DNA of 64,000 nucleotides from Burkholderiales bacterium GJ-E10 (GTDB taxonomy: Bacteria; Pseudomonadota; Gammaproteobacteria; Burkholderiales; Burkholderiaceae_F), in the NCBI GenBank assembly GCA_000828975.1, contig AP014683.1, forward strand, positions 697,520 to 761,519, in the 5' to 3' direction. Below are positions 54,614 to 64,000 of this stretch, in pieces. Under the pieces are notes generated by a model. The model searched no databases. It saw only the letters and a program-made list of their open reading frames with translations, and was not told the DNA's origin. Each line of letters starts with the position of its first letter. The first letter of the stretch is position 1. The translations under genes were made by a program, and so were the position numbers.

Positions 54614-55134
54614 GGACCTGCCGGCGGGGTCGGAGGGGCGGCCGGAGCCGCGTTTGCGGTCGGGGCGGCGGTCGGGGCAGCCGGAACCTGCGGCGCGATT
54701 TCCGGGATCGGCGTCTGCTGGTTGCGCCGCAGGTATTCGCCGAACCCCTGGTGGGCGAGCGTCGCGATCGGGGTGTCGTCGAGCAGCAGCGAAAGGTCGA
54801 TGTCCGCCGTGCGGGCGATCATGCGCTCGTTCTGCCATTGCTGGATCCCCAGGATTCCCAGCGCCAGCGCCACGATGGGAAGGATCCATCCGGCGTGCCA
54901 GGCCCAGGCGGAGGCGCGGGATTCCGGCCCTCCGGCCGCGCCCGCCGTACCATCCCCCTGCAGGGCGGGTACCCAGACCCATGTCGACTCCGCCGGGGCG
55001 GTCTGCCGGGGGGCGATCCGGTCGAGCGCGGCCCGCCGGGCTTTCTGCAGGCGCATCCGCACCGGATAGTCGAGCGCGTCCGCGCCCTCATCGAGGGCCT
55101 GACGGATGCGATAGGCGAATTCGGCTTCATTCAT
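54610..55134 (-). CDS. DUF3619 membrane protein (possible anti-sigma partner)
   Basis: 174 residues. Cytoplasmic N-terminus (MNEAEFAYRIRQALDEG), one membrane helix (about 82-102, GWILPIVALALGILGI) and a Pro/Ala-rich C-terminus. It lies directly after the ECF sigma gene with a 4-base overlap, the place and topology expected of an anti-sigma factor. This role is inferred. Confidence 0.75.
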   Translation of the reverse strand: MNEAEFAYRIRQALDEGADALDYPVRMRLQKARRAALDRIAPRQTAPAESTWVWVPALQGDGTAGAAGGPESRASAWAWHAGWILPIVALALGILGIQQWQNERMIARTADIDLSLLLDDTPIATLAHQGFGEYLRRNQQTPIPEIAPQVPAAPTAAPTANAAPAAPPTPPAGP

Positions 55135-55691
55135 AGCGTGATTCCCCGTGCCCGTAAGGATTTTGCCAGCGCCTGGGTCGCGCGGGAACAATGCGTCTTG
55201 ACGCTGCCCTCGGAGCATTTCATCGCCGCCGCGGTTTCCGCGACATCGAGATCTTCCCAGTAACGCAGCACAAATGCTTCCCGTTGACGGGGCGGCAAGC
55301 GGGCAAGCTCTTCCTCGACGATGTGCACGATCTGCTCGCGCTCCAGGGTGTCGGCCGCGCTTTCCGTCGTCCGCCCGTCGTCGCCCGGGTCGAGCATCTC
55401 CAGCGGATCGGCATCGTCTTCGGTCGAGGACAGCGCCGAGAACAGCGTCACCCAGGTCGAGCGGACCTTCTGGCGGCGGAAGAAATCGTGGATGGCGTTC
55501 TGGACGATCCGGGCGAAAATCGGCCCCAGTTCCGGGACGGGACGGTCCGCGTAGTGTTCCGCCAGCTTGAACATGGCGTCCTGGACGATGTCCAGGGCAT
55601 GGTCGGCGTCGCGCACGGCAAACATCGCCTGTTTGAATGCCCGACGCTCGGCACCGGCCAGGAAGTCGGAAAGTTCAACGCGGGTTGCCAT
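55131..55691 (-). CDS. ECF RNA polymerase sigma factor
   Basis: 186 residues. Sigma-70 region 2 (DADHALDIVQDAMFKLAEHY) and region 4 (LPPRQREAFVLRYWEDLDVAETAAAMKCSEGSVKTHCSRA). First gene of a three-gene operon with DUF3619 and DUF3106 genes. Probably an RpoE-type envelope-stress factor, held inactive by its neighbour. The start at 55691 (MATRVELSDFLAGAERRAFKQ) is the usual one. Confidence 0.85.
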   Translation of the reverse strand: MATRVELSDFLAGAERRAFKQAMFAVRDADHALDIVQDAMFKLAEHYADRPVPELGPIFARIVQNAIHDFFRRQKVRSTWVTLFSALSSTEDDADPLEMLDPGDDGRTTESAADTLEREQIVHIVEEELARLPPRQREAFVLRYWEDLDVAETAAAMKCSEGSVKTHCSRATQALAKSLRARGITL

Positions 55692-55835
55692 GCAGGGGAG
55701 CGGAAACGAGGACTCCGGTGTTTGCGCAAATTGGTGCGACGCGCTATCGTAACAAGCTTTCGCCGCACCGCCCGTCACGAGCGGGTATGGAACGGCGTCC
55801 GATCAATCTCCAGCAGGATCTTGAGAGGATTCCCC

Positions 55836-57626
55836 ATGCGATCCGTTGTGCCGGAATCGGCGCCTGCCGCTTCCTTATCCCCCGCGACTGCCGCGGCCGC
55901 CGTCCCGTCCCCCGAAACCGATCTGCTGACCGGCGCCGAGATCCTCGTCCGCTGCCTGCGCGAGGAAGGGGTGCGCCATGTGTTCGGCTATCCGGGCGGC
56001 GCGGTGCTGTATATCTACGACGCGATTTTCAAGCAGGATTCCTTCCAGCACATCCTGGTGCGCCACGAGCAGGCGGCGGTCCATGCGGCCGATGCGTATT
56101 CGCGGTCGAGCCGCAAGGTCGGCGTGGCGATCGTCACCAGCGGCCCCGGTGCGACCAATGCGGTCACCGGCATTGCCACGGCATACATGGATTCGATCCC
56201 GCTGGTCATCATCAGCGGTCAGGTGCCGACCCACGCGATCGGCCAGGACGCATTCCAGGAGTGCGATACCGTCGGCATCACGCGGCCCTGCGTCAAGCAC
56301 AATTTCCTGGTCAAGAACGTCGCCGACCTGGCGCCGACGATCCGCAAGGCGTTCCACATCGCCCAGACCGGGCGTCCCGGCCCCGTCCTGGTCGACGTCC
56401 CCAAGGACATCACCATCGCGCGGCATGCGTTCTCGTATCCGCGCGATTTGCATCTGCGTTCCTACAATCCGGTGGTCAAGGGCCACATGGGCCAGATCAA
56501 GAAGGCGGTGCAACTGCTGCTGGCCGCCGAGCGGCCGCTCATCTACACCGGCGGCGGCGTGATCCTCGCGAATGCCACGGAGGAACTCGGGCGCCTCGTC
56601 GACCGCCTGGGATTTCCGTGCACCAGCACCCTCATGGGGTTGGGCGGCTATCCGGCCTCGGACAAGAAGTTCCTTGGCATGCTGGGCATGCACGGGACGA
56701 TCGAGGCGAATTTTGCGATGCAGCATTGCGACGTGCTGCTTGCGGTGGGGGCGCGGTTCGACGACCGGGTGATCGGCAGTCCCGCACATTTCGCCCAGAA
56801 CCCGCGCAAGATCATCCATATCGACATCGATCCGTCGTCGATCTCCAAGCGCGTCAAGGTCGACGTGCCGATCGTCGGCGATGTGCGCGAGGTGCTTGCG
56901 GAAATCCTGGCCCAGGTCGATGCGGCGGGCGGCCGCGCGGCCGCGATCGACGCCTGGTGGGACCAGCTGGGTACATGGCGGTCCCAGGACTGCCTGCGCT
57001 ACGAGCGCAGCGAGACGGTGGTCAAACCCCAGCATGTCGTCGAGACCCTCTGGAACCTGACGGGCGGCGACATCTTCGTCACGTCCGACGTCGGGCAGCA
57101 CCAGATGTGGGCGGCGCAGTATTACCGGTTCGACAAGCCGCGGCGGTGGATCAACTCCGGCGGCCTGGGGACGATGGGCGTCGGCCTTCCCTACGCGATG
57201 GGTGTGCAGATGGCCAATCCCGGGGCCCAGGTTGCGGTGATCACCGGCGAGGGCTCGATCCAGATGAACATCCAGGAGCTGTCGACCTGCAGGCAGTATC
57301 GCCTGACGCCCAAGATCATCAATCTGAACAATCGCTACCTCGGCATGGTGCGGCAATGGCAGCAGATCGAGTACGGCAGCCGCTATTCGGAATCGTACAT
57401 GGATGCGCTGCCGGATTTCGTGCGTCTGGCCGAGGCGTACGGGCACGTCGGCATGCGGATCGACAAGCCGGCCGATGTCGAGCCCGCGCTGCGCGAGGCG
57501 TTCACGACCTACCGCGACCGGCTGGTCTTCCTGGATTTCATCACCGATTCGAGCGAAAACGTCTGGCCCATGGTGCGTGCGGGCAAAGGACTGACCGAGA
57601 TGATGCTCGGCGCGGAGGAACTGTGA
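55836..57626 (+). CDS. ilvI: Acetolactate synthase, large subunit
   Basis: 596 residues. ThDP enzyme with the catalytic Glu in RHEQAAVHAADAY, the FAD-binding central domain and the C-terminal ThDP motif GEGSIQMNIQELSTCRQYRLTPKIINLNN (the usual GDG is GEG here). It condenses pyruvate to acetolactate, the first step of valine/leucine/isoleucine synthesis. ATG 55836 has an Ala/Pro-rich leader of about 25 residues before the core. It overlaps ilvH by one base (TGATG). Confidence 0.95.
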   Translation: MRSVVPESAPAASLSPATAAAAVPSPETDLLTGAEILVRCLREEGVRHVFGYPGGAVLYIYDAIFKQDSFQHILVRHEQAAVHAADAYSRSSRKVGVAIVTSGPGATNAVTGIATAYMDSIPLVIISGQVPTHAIGQDAFQECDTVGITRPCVKHNFLVKNVADLAPTIRKAFHIAQTGRPGPVLVDVPKDITIARHAFSYPRDLHLRSYNPVVKGHMGQIKKAVQLLLAAERPLIYTGGGVILANATEELGRLVDRLGFPCTSTLMGLGGYPASDKKFLGMLGMHGTIEANFAMQHCDVLLAVGARFDDRVIGSPAHFAQNPRKIIHIDIDPSSISKRVKVDVPIVGDVREVLAEILAQVDAAGGRAAAIDAWWDQLGTWRSQDCLRYERSETVVKPQHVVETLWNLTGGDIFVTSDVGQHQMWAAQYYRFDKPRRWINSGGLGTMGVGLPYAMGVQMANPGAQVAVITGEGSIQMNIQELSTCRQYRLTPKIINLNNRYLGMVRQWQQIEYGSRYSESYMDALPDFVRLAEAYGHVGMRIDKPADVEPALREAFTTYRDRLVFLDFITDSSENVWPMVRAGKGLTEMMLGAEEL

Positions 57627-58117
57627 TGCGGCACGTCATTTCGGTCCTGCTGGAAAACGAGCCGGGCGCGCTGTCCCGGGTGGTGGGGCTGTTCTCCGCG
57701 CGCGGCTACAACATCGAAACGCTCACGGTGGCGCCGACCGAGGATGCCTCGCTGTCGCGCATGACCATCGTCACGATGGGATCCGACGACGTGATCGAGC
57801 AGATCACCAAGCACCTGAACCGGCTCATCGAGGTGGTGAAGGTGGTGGACCTGACCGAGGCCGACTACACCGAGCGGGAACTCATGCTGGTGAAGGTGCG
57901 GGCGGTCGGCAAGGAGCGCGAGGAAATGAAGCGCATGGCCGACATCTTTCGCGGCCGCATCGTCGACGTCACCGACAAGACGTACACGATCGAGCTCACC
58001 GGCGCGACGGACAAGGTCGACGCGTTTCTGCGCGCGCTCGATCGCACGGCGATCCTGGAAACCGTACGCACAGGCAGTTCCGGGATCGGACGCGGCGAAC
58101 GGGTGCTGAGGGTGTGA
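57626..58117 (+). CDS. ilvH: Acetolactate synthase, small regulatory subunit
   Basis: 163 residues. ACT domain at the N-terminus (HVISVLLENEPGALSRVVGLFSARGYNIETLTV), a valine-binding regulatory fold, and the usual second half. The start overlaps the ilvI stop, giving equal expression of both subunits. The region to ilvC contains a CCCCC.../...GGGGG hairpin (about 58125-58157). Confidence 0.95.
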   Translation: MRHVISVLLENEPGALSRVVGLFSARGYNIETLTVAPTEDASLSRMTIVTMGSDDVIEQITKHLNRLIEVVKVVDLTEADYTERELMLVKVRAVGKEREEMKRMADIFRGRIVDVTDKTYTIELTGATDKVDAFLRALDRTAILETVRTGSSGIGRGERVLRV

Positions 58118-58202
58118 TGCTGCCTCCCCCTCTTCCGCGGGCGGGAGAGGGCGGGGGTGCGGATTGTGATTACGGGTGCAGCTTATCAATCAGGAGAAAT
58201 GA

Positions 58203-59219
<1,017 letters not shown>

Positions 59220-59226
59220 AGACGAG

Positions 59227-59886
59227 ATGACGAACCCGGTTCGGGGATATCCGCATCCGATCATCGCGCGCGAGGGGTGGCCGTTCCTGGCCGGTTCGAT
59301 CCTCCTCGCGGCGCTGGTTTCCGTGCTCGCGGGCGGCTGGTGGTCGGCGCCCTTCTGGGTGCTGGCGGTTTTCGTGCTGCAGTTCTTCCGCGATCCGCCG
59401 CGCCCGGTCCCCGAATTGCCGGCAGCCGTGCTGTCGCCGGCGGACGGGCGTATCGTCCGCATCCAGGTCGTTCGCGATCCTGGCCTGGATCGGGATGCAT
59501 TGCTCATCAGCGTATTCATGAACGTCTTCAACGTCCATAGCAACCGCGCCCCGGTCGATGCGGTGGTCGAACGGGTCGCATACACGCCCGGCCGCTTCGT
59601 CAACGCCGATCTGGACAAGGCGTCGACGGAGAACGAGCGCAACGCGCTGGTGCTCCGCACCGCGGGCGGCGCCCAGCTGACGGTGGTGCAGGTCGCCGGC
59701 CTGATCGCCCGCCGCATCCTCTGCTACGTGAAGGCGGGCGACGCGCTGGTCCGCGGCCAGCGCTACGGGTTCATCCGCTTCGGCTCGCGGGTCGACGTCT
59801 ATCTGCCGACCGACGCGCGGCCGCGCGTCGCGGTCGGGGATGTCGTTCGTGCGACCACGACCATCCTGGCGGAGTTGCAAGGCTGA
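59227..59886 (+). CDS. psd: Phosphatidylserine decarboxylase (short form)
   Basis: 219 residues. Membrane segment near the N-terminus ([30 protein letters not shown]). SPADGRI and RVAYTPG motifs, and the self-cleavage/pyruvoyl site in [10 protein letters not shown]. It makes phosphatidylethanolamine in the inner membrane. It starts 7 bases after ilvC, and its product pairs with PssA encoded next. Confidence 0.9.
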   Translation: MTNPVRGYPHPIIAREGWPFLAGSILLAALVSVLAGGWWSAPFWVLAVFVLQFFRDPPRPVPELPAAVLSPADGRIVRIQVVRDPGLDRDALLISVFMNVFNVHSNRAPVDAVVERVAYTPGRFVNADLDKASTENERNALVLRTAGGAQLTVVQVAGLIARRILCYVKAGDALVRGQRYGFIRFGSRVDVYLPTDARPRVAVGDVVRATTTILAELQG

Positions 59887-59887
59887 C

Positions 59888-60724
59888 ATGACCGGGCGTT
59901 TGCGGCACCGGAAACGCCACCTCCCGGGCTTGCCCTCGGGGTCGTCGGAGGACTTCGGCGGCGCCCGCGCCGCGCGGCGGCGGCGCGGCATCTATCTGCT
60001 TCCCAACCTGTTCACGACCGCCGCGCTGTTCGCCGGGTTTTTCGCCATCGTCCAGGCGATGGACCAGAACTTCGAACACGCCGCCATCGCGATCTTCTTC
60101 GCCATGGTCCTCGATGGCATGGACGGCCGCGTCGCGCGGCTGACCAACACCCAGAGCGCGTTCGGCGAACAGTACGACTCGCTTTCGGACATGACGTCGT
60201 TCGGCGTTGCGCCGGCGCTGATCGCCTACGAATGGGTGCTGCACGACCTCGGCCGCTGGGGGTGGGCCGGCGCGTTCGTGTACTGCGCCGGCGCCGCCCT
60301 GCGGCTGGCGCGGTTCAACGCCAACATCGGCGTCGTCGACAAGCGTTTCTTCCAGGGGTTGCCGAGTCCGGCGGCGGCGGCGCTGGTTGCCGGCTTCGTC
60401 TGGCTCGCCGTCGACAGTCGTTTTCCCATCCGGGAAGCATGGTTTCCCTGGACCCTGTTCCTGATCACGGTCTATGCCGGGCTGACGATGGTTTCGAGCG
60501 TGCCCTTCTACAGCGGCAAGAGCTTCCACCTCGCGCGCAGCGTGCCGTTCTGGGTGATGATTGTGATCGTCCTCGGCATATTCCTCGTTTCGTCGAATCC
60601 GCCCATCGTCCTTTTCGCACTGTTCTGCTGTTACGCAATCTCCGGCTACCTGTACTGGGCGTGGCTGCGGTGGCGCGGCCAGCCCAACCCCGTACGGTCC
60701 GCGTCTTCCGGACCGGAGAGTTAA
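59888..60724 (+). CDS. pssA: CDP-diacylglycerol-serine O-phosphatidyltransferase
   Basis: 278 residues. The CDP-alcohol phosphotransferase motif DGMDGRVARLTNTQSAFGEQYDSLSD is complete. About six membrane helices. It makes phosphatidylserine, the substrate of Psd encoded just upstream. ATG at 59888, one base after the psd stop. An N-terminal basic extension of about 35 residues precedes the first helix. Confidence 0.95.
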   Translation: MTGRLRHRKRHLPGLPSGSSEDFGGARAARRRRGIYLLPNLFTTAALFAGFFAIVQAMDQNFEHAAIAIFFAMVLDGMDGRVARLTNTQSAFGEQYDSLSDMTSFGVAPALIAYEWVLHDLGRWGWAGAFVYCAGAALRLARFNANIGVVDKRFFQGLPSPAAAALVAGFVWLAVDSRFPIREAWFPWTLFLITVYAGLTMVSSVPFYSGKSFHLARSVPFWVMIVIVLGIFLVSSNPPIVLFALFCCYAISGYLYWAWLRWRGQPNPVRSASSGPES

Positions 60725-60736
60725 GATACTTCCGCT

Positions 60737-62281
60737 ATGGACCGATTGATCATTTTCGATACGACCCTGCGCGACGGCGAGCAAAGCCCCGGCGCGTCCA
60801 TGACCCGCGACGAGAAGCTGCGCATCGCCAAGCAGCTGGAGCGGCTGCGCGTGGACGTGATCGAGGCCGGGTTCGCCGCAGCGAGCAACGGCGATTTCGA
60901 GGCGGTACGCGCGATTGCGGCCGCGATCAAGGATTCGACCGTCTGCTCGCTGTCCCGCGCCAACGAGCGCGACATCCTGCGCGCGGCCGAGGCGCTGGCG
61001 CCGGCGGCTTCCCGGCGCATCCACACCTTCATTGCGACCTCGCCCTTGCACATGGAGAAGAAGCTCCGCATGGCGCCGGAGCAGGTCCTCGAACATGCCC
61101 GCGCAGCGGTGCGGCTCGCCCGGCAGCACACCGACGACGTCGAGTTCTCCGCCGAGGATGCGAGTCGCTCGGAACTCGATTTCCTGTGCCGGGTGCTCGA
61201 GCTGGCGATCGCGGAAGGCGCGACCACCGTCAACATTCCCGACACCGTCGGCTACGCGGTGCCGGCGCAGTACGGCGAACTGCTGCGCACCTTGCGCGAG
61301 CGGATCCCCAACTCGGACAAGGCGGTCTGGTCGGTGCACTGCCACAACGACCTCGGCATGGCGGTGGCCAATTCGCTTGCCGGCGTCTTGAACGGCGTGC
61401 GCCAGATCGAATGCACCATCAACGGCCTGGGTGAGCGCGCCGGCAACACCGCGCTCGAAGAGGTCGTCATGGCCGTGCGCACGCGCCGCGACGTCTTCGC
61501 GGTGGAAACGCGCATCGACACGACCCAGATCGTCCCCGCGTCGCGCCTGGTGTCGAACATCACCGGGTTCCCGGTGCAGCCCAACAAGGCGGTGGTCGGC
61601 GCCAACGCGTTTGCGCATGCGTCCGGCATCCACCAGGACGGCGTGCTCAAGTCGCGCCAGACGTACGAGATCATGCGGGCCGAGGATGTCGGCTGGAGCG
61701 CCAACCGCATCGTCCTGGGCAAGCTGTCCGGCCGCAACGCCTTCAAGCAGCGCGTGCAGGAGCTGGCGATCCCGGTGGCGAGCGACGCCGAGATGGAAGC
61801 CGCGTTTTCCCGCTTCAAGGACCTGGCCGACCGCAAGGCGGAGATCTTCGACGAGGATATCCAGGCGCTGTTTTCCGACGAGGAGGTCGGGCAGCAGCAG
61901 GAGCGGTTCCAGTTCCGTTCCATTTCCCAGCGCTCCGAGACCGGCGGCCGGCCCAGTGCCGAGCTGCGTTTTGCGGTGGAGGGGCGCGAAGAGCAGGCGG
62001 CGTCCGAGGGCAACGGCCCGGTCGATGCGGTGTTCAAGGCGATCGAGAGCCGGGTGCGGAGCGGTTCGGAACTGCTGCTTTTCTCGGTCAATGCGATCAC
62101 CACGGGCACCGAATCGCAGGGCGAGGTCACCGTGCGTCTTGCCCGGGCCGGGCGCATCGTCAACGGCGTGGGTGCGGACCTCGACATCGTCGCCGCCTCC
62201 GCCAAGGCCTACTTCAACGCGCTCAACAAGCTCTACACCACCAACGAGCGGATCGACCCGCAGATCTCGATGACGCCCTGA
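60737..62281 (+). CDS. leuA: 2-isopropylmalate synthase
   Basis: 514 residues. HMGL-like TIM barrel with [12 protein letters not shown], the metal/substrate motif [15 protein letters not shown], and [16 protein letters not shown]-terminal allosteric LeuA dimer domain. It commits carbon to leucine. ATG 60737 is 12 bases after pssA. Full length. Confidence 0.95.
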   Translation: MDRLIIFDTTLRDGEQSPGASMTRDEKLRIAKQLERLRVDVIEAGFAAASNGDFEAVRAIAAAIKDSTVCSLSRANERDILRAAEALAPAASRRIHTFIATSPLHMEKKLRMAPEQVLEHARAAVRLARQHTDDVEFSAEDASRSELDFLCRVLELAIAEGATTVNIPDTVGYAVPAQYGELLRTLRERIPNSDKAVWSVHCHNDLGMAVANSLAGVLNGVRQIECTINGLGERAGNTALEEVVMAVRTRRDVFAVETRIDTTQIVPASRLVSNITGFPVQPNKAVVGANAFAHASGIHQDGVLKSRQTYEIMRAEDVGWSANRIVLGKLSGRNAFKQRVQELAIPVASDAEMEAAFSRFKDLADRKAEIFDEDIQALFSDEEVGQQQERFQFRSISQRSETGGRPSAELRFAVEGREEQAASEGNGPVDAVFKAIESRVRSGSELLLFSVNAITTGTESQGEVTVRLARAGRIVNGVGADLDIVAASAKAYFNALNKLYTTNERIDPQISMTP

Positions 62282-62406
62282 TCCCGTTCCGGGCGAGCCG
62301 TCGGGTGATCCCGCACGGGCGTCATGGCTGAAATCGTCATATAATCCGCGATTCCCACGGCACGGCATTCCTTCCGTGTCCGCCTGTCGAACGTAAAGGA
62401 AGCATC

Positions 62407-62676
62407 ATGGCTGTCTCCGACATCAACAAGGGCGACATCGTCGCCAAGTATCAGCGCGCCGCCAACGACACCGGGTCCCCGGAAGTCCAGGTCGCTCTTC
62501 TGACCGCGCGCATCAACGAACTCACCGAACACTTCAAGGCCCATGTGAAGGATCACCACTCGCGCCGCGGCCTGCTCAAGATGGTCAGCCGCCGCCGCAA
62601 GTTGCTCGACTACCTCAAGGGCCGAAACCCCGAGGCATACAAGGGCCTGATCGAGCGTCTGGGTCTGCGCAAGTAA
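62407..62676 (+). CDS. rpsO: Ribosomal protein S15
   Basis: 89 residues, standard length. Carries [24 protein letters not shown] and [22 protein letters not shown], the 16S rRNA-binding signatures. A TATAAT (62340-62345) upstream may be its -10, although no good -35 was seen. The rpsO-pnp arrangement is conserved. Confidence 0.98.
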   Translation: MAVSDINKGDIVAKYQRAANDTGSPEVQVALLTARINELTEHFKAHVKDHHSRRGLLKMVSRRRKLLDYLKGRNPEAYKGLIERLGLRK

Positions 62677-62867
62677 GGACGCCGCCGGTGTCCGACCTCG
62701 GCATCGCTCCCGCTTCTCCGCATTCTCCGTATGCCGGCTTCCGCGGCGCGGCGGTGTGCGGAGCGGGGTGCTCCCACGGGATTTCCCGCGCGCGGGCGGG
62801 CGACGGGTTTGCCGCGAAAATCGGATGACGGACCGGCTGCGACGGAATTCGCGAAAGGAATGCAAAC

Positions 62868-64000
62868 GTGTTTGACAAAGTGACCAAGACGTTCCAGTAC
62901 GGCAAGCACACGGTTCGACTGGAAACCGGAGAGATCGCACGCCAGGCCACCGGTGCGGTGATGGCGTGGGTGGGTGATACGGTCGTGCTGGCGACGGTGG
63001 TCGCGGCCAACCAGGCCAAGCCCGGTCAGGATTTCTTCCCGCTGACGGTGGATTACATCGAGAAGACCTATGCCGCGGGCAAGATCCCCGGCGGATTCTT
63101 CAAGCGCGAAGGCCGTCCCTCCGAAAAGGAGACGCTGACCTCGCGGCTGATCGACCGGCCGATCCGTCCTCTGTTCCCGGACGGCTTCTTCAATGAAGTG
63201 CAGGTCGTCATCCACGTCGTGTCCGTCGATCCCGAGATCGACCCCGACATCCCCGCGATGATCGGCACCTCGGCGGCCCTGGCGATTTCCGGGATTCCGT
63301 TCAACGGGCCGATCGGCGCCGCGCGCGTCGGCTACATCGACGGCCAGTACGTGCTCAATCCCAGCGCCGCGGAACTGAAGCAGTCGCGCCTGGATCTCGT
63401 CGTCGCCGGTACCGAGCGCGCCGTGCTGATGGTCGAGTCCGAGGCCGACCAGCTGCCGGAAGATGTGATGCTGGGCGCCGTGATGTACGGCCATGAGCAG
63501 ATGCAGGCGGTGATCAACGCGATCCACGACCTCGTCGCCGAGGCGGGCAAGCCCGTCTGGGATTGGCAGGCGCCGGCGCGCAACGAGGCGCTGCATGCCC
63601 GCCTCGAGGAATTGGCCGGGCCGGGGTACCGCGAGGCCTATCAGATCCGCAGCAAGCAGGCCCGTTCGCAGAAGCTCAAGGAAGTGGAATCGGCGGTGCG
63701 CGCCAAGCTTGCGGAAGACGCCGCGGCCGCCGGAACGACGGTCGACGAACGTGCGGTCGACGGGATCCTCTTCGACATGCAGGCGAAGATCGTTCGCAAC
63801 CAGATCCTGGCGGGCGAGCCGCGGATCGACGGGCGCGACACGCGCACGGTCCGTCCCATCGAAATCCGCCTGGGCGTGCTGCCGCGCACCCACGGTTCGG
63901 CGCTGTTCACCCGCGGGGAGACGCAGGCGCTGGTCGTCGCCACCCTGGGAACCAAGCAGGACGAGCAGATCATCGATGCGCTGCAGGGCGAGTATCGCGA
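62868..64000 (+). CDS. pnp: Polyribonucleotide nucleotidyltransferase, N-terminal part
   Basis: Runs off the right edge after 377 codons. GTG start after AAAGGAA. First RNase PH domain with [37 protein letters not shown], the helical linker, and the start of the second PH domain ([17 protein letters not shown]). It degrades RNA from the 3' end. The 191-base gap from rpsO is GC-rich with stem-forming sequence, as expected for the processed pnp leader. Confidence 0.95.
   Translation, partial: MFDKVTKTFQYGKHTVRLETGEIARQATGAVMAWVGDTVVLATVVAANQAKPGQDFFPLTVDYIEKTYAAGKIPGGFFKREGRPSEKETLTSRLIDRPIRPLFPDGFFNEVQVVIHVVSVDPEIDPDIPAMIGTSAALAISGIPFNGPIGAARVGYIDGQYVLNPSAAELKQSRLDLVVAGTERAVLMVESEADQLPEDVMLGAVMYGHEQMQAVINAIHDLVAEAGKPVWDWQAPARNEALHARLEELAGPGYREAYQIRSKQARSQKLKEVESAVRAKLAEDAAAAGTTVDERAVDGILFDMQAKIVRNQILAGEPRIDGRDTRTVRPIEIRLGVLPRTHGSALFTRGETQALVVATLGTKQDEQIIDALQGEYR

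Noticed and set aside
59771-62368. 865-codon leftward open frame across pssA and leuA
   Set aside because: Antisense to two certain genes; Arg/His/Gly-rich with no domain.

Overview
The window is high-GC DNA from a betaproteobacterium, most likely a member of the Burkholderiales. This rests on the ordinary chromosomal block on the right (parC, htpG, nth, an RnfB-type ferredoxin, DUF1841/DUF3106/DUF3619 genes, then ilvI-ilvH-ilvC-psd-pssA-leuA-rpsO-pnp), a gene order familiar from that group. Genus cannot be read from the sequence.

Layout. (1) 1-9079 and 36503 to about 41650 are two halves of one integrative and conjugative element (ICE). It has the C-terminus of a MobF-type TraI relaxase/helicase, a run of very small genes, a DotA/TraY-family membrane protein, a RadC-family protein, an LPD29-domain protein and, at the right edge, a P4-type tyrosine integrase. 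Many ICE transcription units start from the same promoter (CTGACA-N16-TATAG type). Its spacer is nearly invariant, and it is usually followed at +1 by a stem-loop whose sequence changes while its pairing is kept.

(2) 9080-36502 is a 27.4-kb insertion inside one 52-codon ICE gene. It has directly repeated, apparently identical 4,866-bp transposon modules at both ends (9080-13945 and 31637-36502). Joining the outer flanks restores that gene in frame, with a CTAA(T) target duplication. Each module carries a DDE (TnsB/Mu-like) transposase, an ExeA/TnsC-like ATPase, a RepA-like ATPase, a zinc-finger protein and a SEC-C/TPR protein.

(3) The 17.7-kb cargo between the modules is a lower-GC defence island. 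It holds a type I Zorya operon (zorA-zorB-zorC-zorD), an Nmad3-family gene broken by an IS66-family element, a small ORF matching the tail of a type I restriction HsdR subunit, an XRE-type HTH gene, a KfrA-like DNA-binding fragment, small unknown genes, an IS3-family element, and the remains of a PD-(D/E)XK restriction-endonuclease-like gene. The two genes abutting the modules have both lost their 5' ends at the module border.

(4) 41686-64000 is chromosome: a GGDEF-EAL protein, parC, htpG behind a sigma-32-type promoter, redox/repair genes, an ECF sigma operon, and branched-chain amino acid and phospholipid biosynthesis.

How it fits together: a phage-defence operon rides in a composite or cointegrate-like transposon, which rides in a conjugative element integrated in the chromosome, so there are three nested levels of mobility. 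No CRISPR array, rRNA or tRNA was recognised.
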